A DNA stretch of 64,000 bases from Camelimonas lactis (GTDB taxonomy: Bacteria; Pseudomonadota; Alphaproteobacteria; Rhizobiales; Beijerinckiaceae). Positions 60,697 to 64,000 of this stretch are shown piece after piece. The notes under the pieces were generated by a model, which worked only from the letters and a program-made list of their open reading frames with translations, did not search any database and was not told where the DNA came from. The stretch covers positions 1-64,000 of the forward strand of contig NZ_SLWL01000008.1 of NCBI RefSeq assembly GCF_004342915.1, in the 5' to 3' direction. Made by a program: the position numbers and the translations under genes. Position 1 is the stretch's first letter. The number at the start of each line of letters is the position of its first letter.

Positions 60697-60715
60697 GCGC
60701 CGGACATTCCGGCGC
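60697..60715 (+). other. hairpin between ureB and ureC
   Basis: GCGCCGG, loop ACATT, CCGGCGC in the 120-bp spacer. It could stabilise or attenuate the ure message. No T-run follows. Confidence 0.5.
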
Positions 60716-60803
60716 GCGACGGCGGCTTTGCGTAACAGCAGCAGATAACAGGCGTTTCCATGGGCCTGCCCTGACGGAAACGCGCCAGAACTGGAGCTCC
60801 GGG

Positions 60804-62522
60804 ATGGCGAAGATTTCAAGACGGCAGTACGCCGACCTTTACGGCCCGACGACTGGCGACAAAATCCGTCTGGGCGACACCAATCTGTTTGTCGAGATCG
60901 AAAAAGATCTGCGGGTTTATGGTGAAGAAGCTGTCTACGGCGGCGGCAAGACCCTGCGCGACGGCATGGGCTATGACAACGAACTGACCAGCGCCGCCGG
61001 CGCGCCGGATCTGGTTATTACCAACGTCACCATCATTGACGGCGTTCAGGGTGTCCTCAAGGCGGATGTGGGCGTCAAGGATGGCCTGATCTGCGGCATC
61101 GGCAAGGCGGGCAATCCGGCCATCATGCCGGGGGTGACGCCAGGGCTGGCGCTGGGCGCGGGCACGGACGCCATCTCCGGCGAGCATCTCATTCTCACCG
61201 CCGGCGGCATCGACGCGCACGTCCACTTCATTTCGCCGCAGCAGGCGGAAGCGGCGTTGAGCAATGGCGTGACGACCCTGTTCGGCGGCGGCATCGGTCC
61301 CTCCGACGGCACCAACGGCACCACCATTACCCCCGGCACGTGGAACATCGAGATGATGCTCCGCTCGTTCGACGGCTGGCCGGTTAACGCTGGCGTGCTC
61401 GGCAAGGGCAACTGCTCGGCGCCAGCCCCGATGATCGAGCAGCTGCATGCCGGCGCCATGGGCTTCAAGATCCATGAGGACTGGGGCAGCACCCCGGCGG
61501 CCATCCGCGCCTGCCTTGGCGTCGCCGATGAATACGACGTTCAGGTCTGCATCCACACCGACACGCTGAACGAGGCCGGCTTCGTCGAGAACACCATCGC
61601 CGCCTTCGAGGGGCGCACCATTCACACCTACCATACGGAAGGCGCTGGCGGCGGCCACGCGCCGGACATCATCCGCGTGGCGGGCGTCTCCAACGTCATT
61701 CCCAGCTCGACCAATCCGACCTTGCCTTACGGGATCAACTCCCAGGCCGAATTGTTCGACATGACGATGATCTGTCACAATCTCAGCCCGAAGATCCCCA
61801 CGGACGTGGCCTTCGCGGAAAGCCGCGTGCGCGTCGAGACGATCGCCGCCGAGAACGTGCTGCACGACATGGGGGCGATCTCGATCCTCTCCAGCGACAG
61901 CCAGGCCATGGGTCGGGTCGGTGAGAACTGGGCCCGCGCCATCCAGACCGCGCATCTGATGAAGGCCCGGCGCGGGGCCTACGCGGGCGACGCCTCGGGC
62001 AACGACAACGCGCGCGTGCTGCGCTTCGTCTCCAAGGTGACCATCAACCCCGCCATCGCCCAGGGCGTCAGCCAGGTGATCGGCTCGGTCGAGGTCGGCA
62101 AGATGGCCGACCTGGTGCTGTGGGATCCGGCCTTCTTCGGCGCCAAGCCGAAAATGGTCATCAAGGGAGGCATGATCTCCTGGGCGCTGATGGGCGATCC
62201 CAACGCGTCGCTGCCGACGCCCCAGCCGGTGCGCTACCGGCCGATGTTTGGCGCCATGGGCTCCGCCCTTGCGAAGACGCGCGTGACGTTCACCTCGCAT
62301 GCTGGTTTCGAGGACGGGATCGCGGAGCGTTATGGGCTGCAGTCGCAGGTCATTCCGGTCTATGGCACGCGCACCATCAGCAAGTCCTCCATGGTTCGCA
62401 ACGCCACGTTGCCGACCATTGAGGTCAATCCCGAAACCTTCGCGGTGACGGTGGATGGCGAGCATGCGACGATCGAGCCGGCGACCCATCTGCCGTTGAC
62501 CCAGTTGCACTTCTTCAGCTGA
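60804..62522 (+). CDS. ureC: urease alpha (catalytic) subunit, variant flap
   Basis: 572 residues. Nickel ligands are His139 and His141 (GGIDAHVHF), carbamylated Lys222 (GFKIHEDWG), His251 (CIHTDTLNE), His277 ([12 protein letters not shown]) and Asp365 ([12 protein letters not shown]). The mobile flap reads [18 protein letters not shown]: catalytic Cys324 and His325 are kept, but the canonical HHLDP becomes HNLSP, and the IHWICPQQ motif is VHFISPQQ. It converts urea to ammonia and carbamate. A fragment GGAGCTCCGGG precedes the ATG. Confidence 0.97.
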   Translation: MAKISRRQYADLYGPTTGDKIRLGDTNLFVEIEKDLRVYGEEAVYGGGKTLRDGMGYDNELTSAAGAPDLVITNVTIIDGVQGVLKADVGVKDGLICGIGKAGNPAIMPGVTPGLALGAGTDAISGEHLILTAGGIDAHVHFISPQQAEAALSNGVTTLFGGGIGPSDGTNGTTITPGTWNIEMMLRSFDGWPVNAGVLGKGNCSAPAPMIEQLHAGAMGFKIHEDWGSTPAAIRACLGVADEYDVQVCIHTDTLNEAGFVENTIAAFEGRTIHTYHTEGAGGGHAPDIIRVAGVSNVIPSSTNPTLPYGINSQAELFDMTMICHNLSPKIPTDVAFAESRVRVETIAAENVLHDMGAISILSSDSQAMGRVGENWARAIQTAHLMKARRGAYAGDASGNDNARVLRFVSKVTINPAIAQGVSQVIGSVEVGKMADLVLWDPAFFGAKPKMVIKGGMISWALMGDPNASLPTPQPVRYRPMFGAMGSALAKTRVTFTSHAGFEDGIAERYGLQSQVIPVYGTRTISKSSMVRNATLPTIEVNPETFAVTVDGEHATIEPATHLPLTQLHFFS

Positions 62523-62529
62523 GCCGCCG

Positions 62530-62564
62530 GCGCTTCCGGCGGGCGGACGCCCTGCCGGAAGCGC
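62530..62564 (+). other. strong nested hairpin between ureC and ureE
   Basis: GCGCTTCCGGC (62530-62540) pairs with its complement at 62554-62564, and an inner stem GGGCG/CGCCC fills the loop. It begins 8 nt after the ureC stop. The total of 16 paired bases with no T-tract suggests an attenuator or a 3' stabiliser that could keep structural subunits more abundant than accessory proteins. Confidence 0.65.
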
Positions 62565-62673
62565 TCAATCAACAGGACAGGCTCCGGTCCGGCCGGACCG
62601 GTGTTTGCGCCAGCGGCGCGGTCCCATGATCGCCGGCGCGCGATCGCGCCTGCACGGACGTAGCGGAGGAAGC

Positions 62674-63468
62674 ATGATCCTCGTTGAGAAGAAGCTCGGC
62701 CATATCAATGATCCGGCCTGGAGCGCGCGCGCCCGGACGGCGCGCATCGACCACCTGGTGCTCGAACAGTGGGAAGCGCCGAAGAACCGCCTGCGCAAGG
62801 CCAGCGAGGGCGGCGTCGAGCTGGCGATCTCGCTGCCGCGCTCCGAGCACCTGCATGACGGCGACGTGCTGTACGCCGACGACGCGCAGAACGTCATTGT
62901 TGTCGCCCGCGTGGCGCTGAAAGAAGTTCTGGTCATTGAACTGGAGGGGCTGGAAAGCCTGTCTCCGTCGGAAATCCTCCGGGCCAGCTTCGAACTGGGC
63001 CACGGCCTCGGCAACCAGCACTGGCCAGCCGTGATCAAGGGCAGCACGGTTTACGTGCCGCTGTCGGTGGACCAGAAGGTCATGGCCTCGGTGATGCGCA
63101 CCCATGCCTTCGCCCATGTGAGCACGCGTTTCGCGCCGGGGGAGGAGATCGCAGCGAAACTGGACGCCCGCGAGGTGCGGCTGCTGTTCGCCGGCGCAGA
63201 CGCCACGCCGCATCATCACCACGGCGGCCATGAGCATGCTGAGGGAATGACTCACGCGCACGCCCACAGCCACCAGCACAGCCATGAACATGCGCACGCA
63301 GGCGGCGAGCGGCATGCGCACGCCCACAGCCACACGCATGCGCATGAGCATGGTCACGACCACGATCACGCCGGCCACTGCCACGGCGATCAGGACCATG
63401 CCCATGCGCACGGTCACGATCATGTTCACGTTCATCCCCACCCCCATCCTCACGCCAGGGAGAGCTGA
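62674..63468 (+). CDS. ureE: urease accessory protein, nickel metallochaperone with His-rich tail
   Basis: 264 residues, longer than most UreE (about 150-170). The first 170 or so form the UreE fold (PRSEHLHDGDVLYADD, LGHGLGNQHWPAVI, THAFAHVSTRF). The last 88 residues contain 36 His by my count, with Ala/Asp/Glu/Gly between. It delivers and stores Ni2+ for the urease active site. GGAGGAAGC precedes the ATG, and its stop overlaps the ureF start (TGATG). Confidence 0.96.
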   Translation: MILVEKKLGHINDPAWSARARTARIDHLVLEQWEAPKNRLRKASEGGVELAISLPRSEHLHDGDVLYADDAQNVIVVARVALKEVLVIELEGLESLSPSEILRASFELGHGLGNQHWPAVIKGSTVYVPLSVDQKVMASVMRTHAFAHVSTRFAPGEEIAAKLDAREVRLLFAGADATPHHHHGGHEHAEGMTHAHAHSHQHSHEHAHAGGERHAHAHSHTHAHEHGHDHDHAGHCHGDQDHAHAHGHDHVHVHPHPHPHARES

Positions 63469-64000
63469 TGTCGGAGGCGAGGTCTGACGGGCTGTCCGCG
63501 CCGCGCGACATGACGCATCTGGCGCGACTGCTCCAGTTTTCGGATTCCACCCTGCCGGTCGGCGCCTTCGCCTTCTCGAACGGGCTGGAGTCGGCGTTGC
63601 AAACCGGCGTGGTGACCGATCCCGCCAGCCTGCGGGAGTTTGTCGAACTGGCGGTGCGCCAGGCGGCGCGCATGGACGGCGTGGCCTTGCTGCATGCCAG
63701 CCGGGCCATGCGGGCGGGGGATTACGGGGCGATCCGCGCCGCTGACGCCGCCCTGTGGAGCCGGCGGGTTGGTGAGGAACAGCAGATGATGCTGGCCCGC
63801 ATGGGCAAGAAGCTGGCTGAACTGGCGCTGAAGATCAGCGATTTCCCGATGCTGGAGCGCTGGCTGGGCGACATCCGGGCCGGCGCGACGCCCGGTTGCT
63901 TTCCCGTCGGCCAGGCCATCGCGCTCGCCCATATGGGGGCGGACGAGGCGGAAACCTTCGTCATGCATCAATATGGCGTGGCTTCGATGATCCTCAGCGC
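63468..64000 (+). CDS. ureF: urease accessory protein UreF, cut by the window end
   Basis: The first 177 codons read through to the edge without stop. After a short leader the family start LLQFSDSTLPVGAFAFSNGLESALQTGVV is clear, and CFPVGQAIALAHMGADEAETFVMHQYGVASMILS matches the middle of UreF. It works with UreG and UreD/H to load nickel on UreC. It is joined to ureE by a TGATG overlap. The rest, and probably ureG, lie beyond the window. Confidence 0.95.
   Translation, partial: MSEARSDGLSAPRDMTHLARLLQFSDSTLPVGAFAFSNGLESALQTGVVTDPASLREFVELAVRQAARMDGVALLHASRAMRAGDYGAIRAADAALWSRRVGEEQQMMLARMGKKLAELALKISDFPMLERWLGDIRAGATPGCFPVGQAIALAHMGADEAETFVMHQYGVASMILS

Noticed and set aside
60816-62510. 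564-codon minus-strand frame over ureC
   Set aside because: Shadow of urease alpha, which has all nickel ligands on the plus strand.
63190-63450. His-rich tail DNA as a CRISPR-like or tandem repeat array
   Set aside because: The repetition is of CAC/CAT codons within an intact frame and has no fixed unit or spacers.

Overview
The window is a G+C-rich bacterial chromosome segment of alphaproteobacterial character. The evidence for this is a C1:A72 initiator tRNA, MucR-era style AT-poor coding with rare AT-rich islands, CoA-thioester catabolic genes, periplasmic branched-chain-amino-acid-type binding proteins, and a urease operon with a long His-rich UreE. Genus cannot be fixed from the sequence; Rhizobiales- or Rhodospirillales-like is my guess. 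No phage, insertion sequence, CRISPR array or rRNA was seen.

Left part (1-10.7 kb): an initiator tRNA with terminator, a divergent HxlR regulator/MFS exporter pair, and a divergent MerR regulator facing an operon of an old-yellow-enzyme oxidoreductase and a DJ-1/PfpI protein. That promoter has the 19-bp spacer typical of MerR activation. These are followed by a HerA-type ATPase, a DEAD-box RNA helicase and an amidase.

10.7-19.6 kb is a single giant gene for a type V autotransporter of about 2,966 residues. Its passenger carries six copies of a 46-49-residue repeat, then about fifty copies of a 26-residue repeat. A nearly perfect 399-bp tandem duplication within it points to recent expansion. 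The upstream region is an AT-rich island.

20-28 kb holds an esterase plus Baeyer-Villiger-type monooxygenase pair with a divergent AraC regulator, then housekeeping-type genes (YggS, MBL-fold hydrolase, GNAT, YbaK) and a pirin gene that is split by a frameshift.

28-57 kb is an acyl-CoA catabolic region. It has three AMP-forming acyl-CoA ligases, four crotonase-fold enzymes, two MaoC-type hot-dog proteins, an SCP2-type thiolase, two SDR dehydrogenases, three acyl-CoA dehydrogenases (two of them an overlapping pair), and three ABC substrate-binding proteins without permease or ATPase genes. Two TetR regulators and a possible TetR operator lie among them. All four crotonases lack both hydratase glutamates, so the MaoC pair may do the hydration. 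The substrate is unknown; a branched or alicyclic acid is plausible. Embedded in the region are a RES-Xre toxin-antitoxin module with a readable promoter and operator, DUF3829 and DUF3053 envelope proteins, and a MarR/nitronate monooxygenase unit with a well-formed promoter and dyad.

57-64 kb: a two-HTH regulator, an MscS channel, and a urease operon ureA-ureB-ureC-ureE-ureF. The last gene is cut by the window edge. The urease has a variant flap sequence, an extended UreB and intercistronic hairpins.
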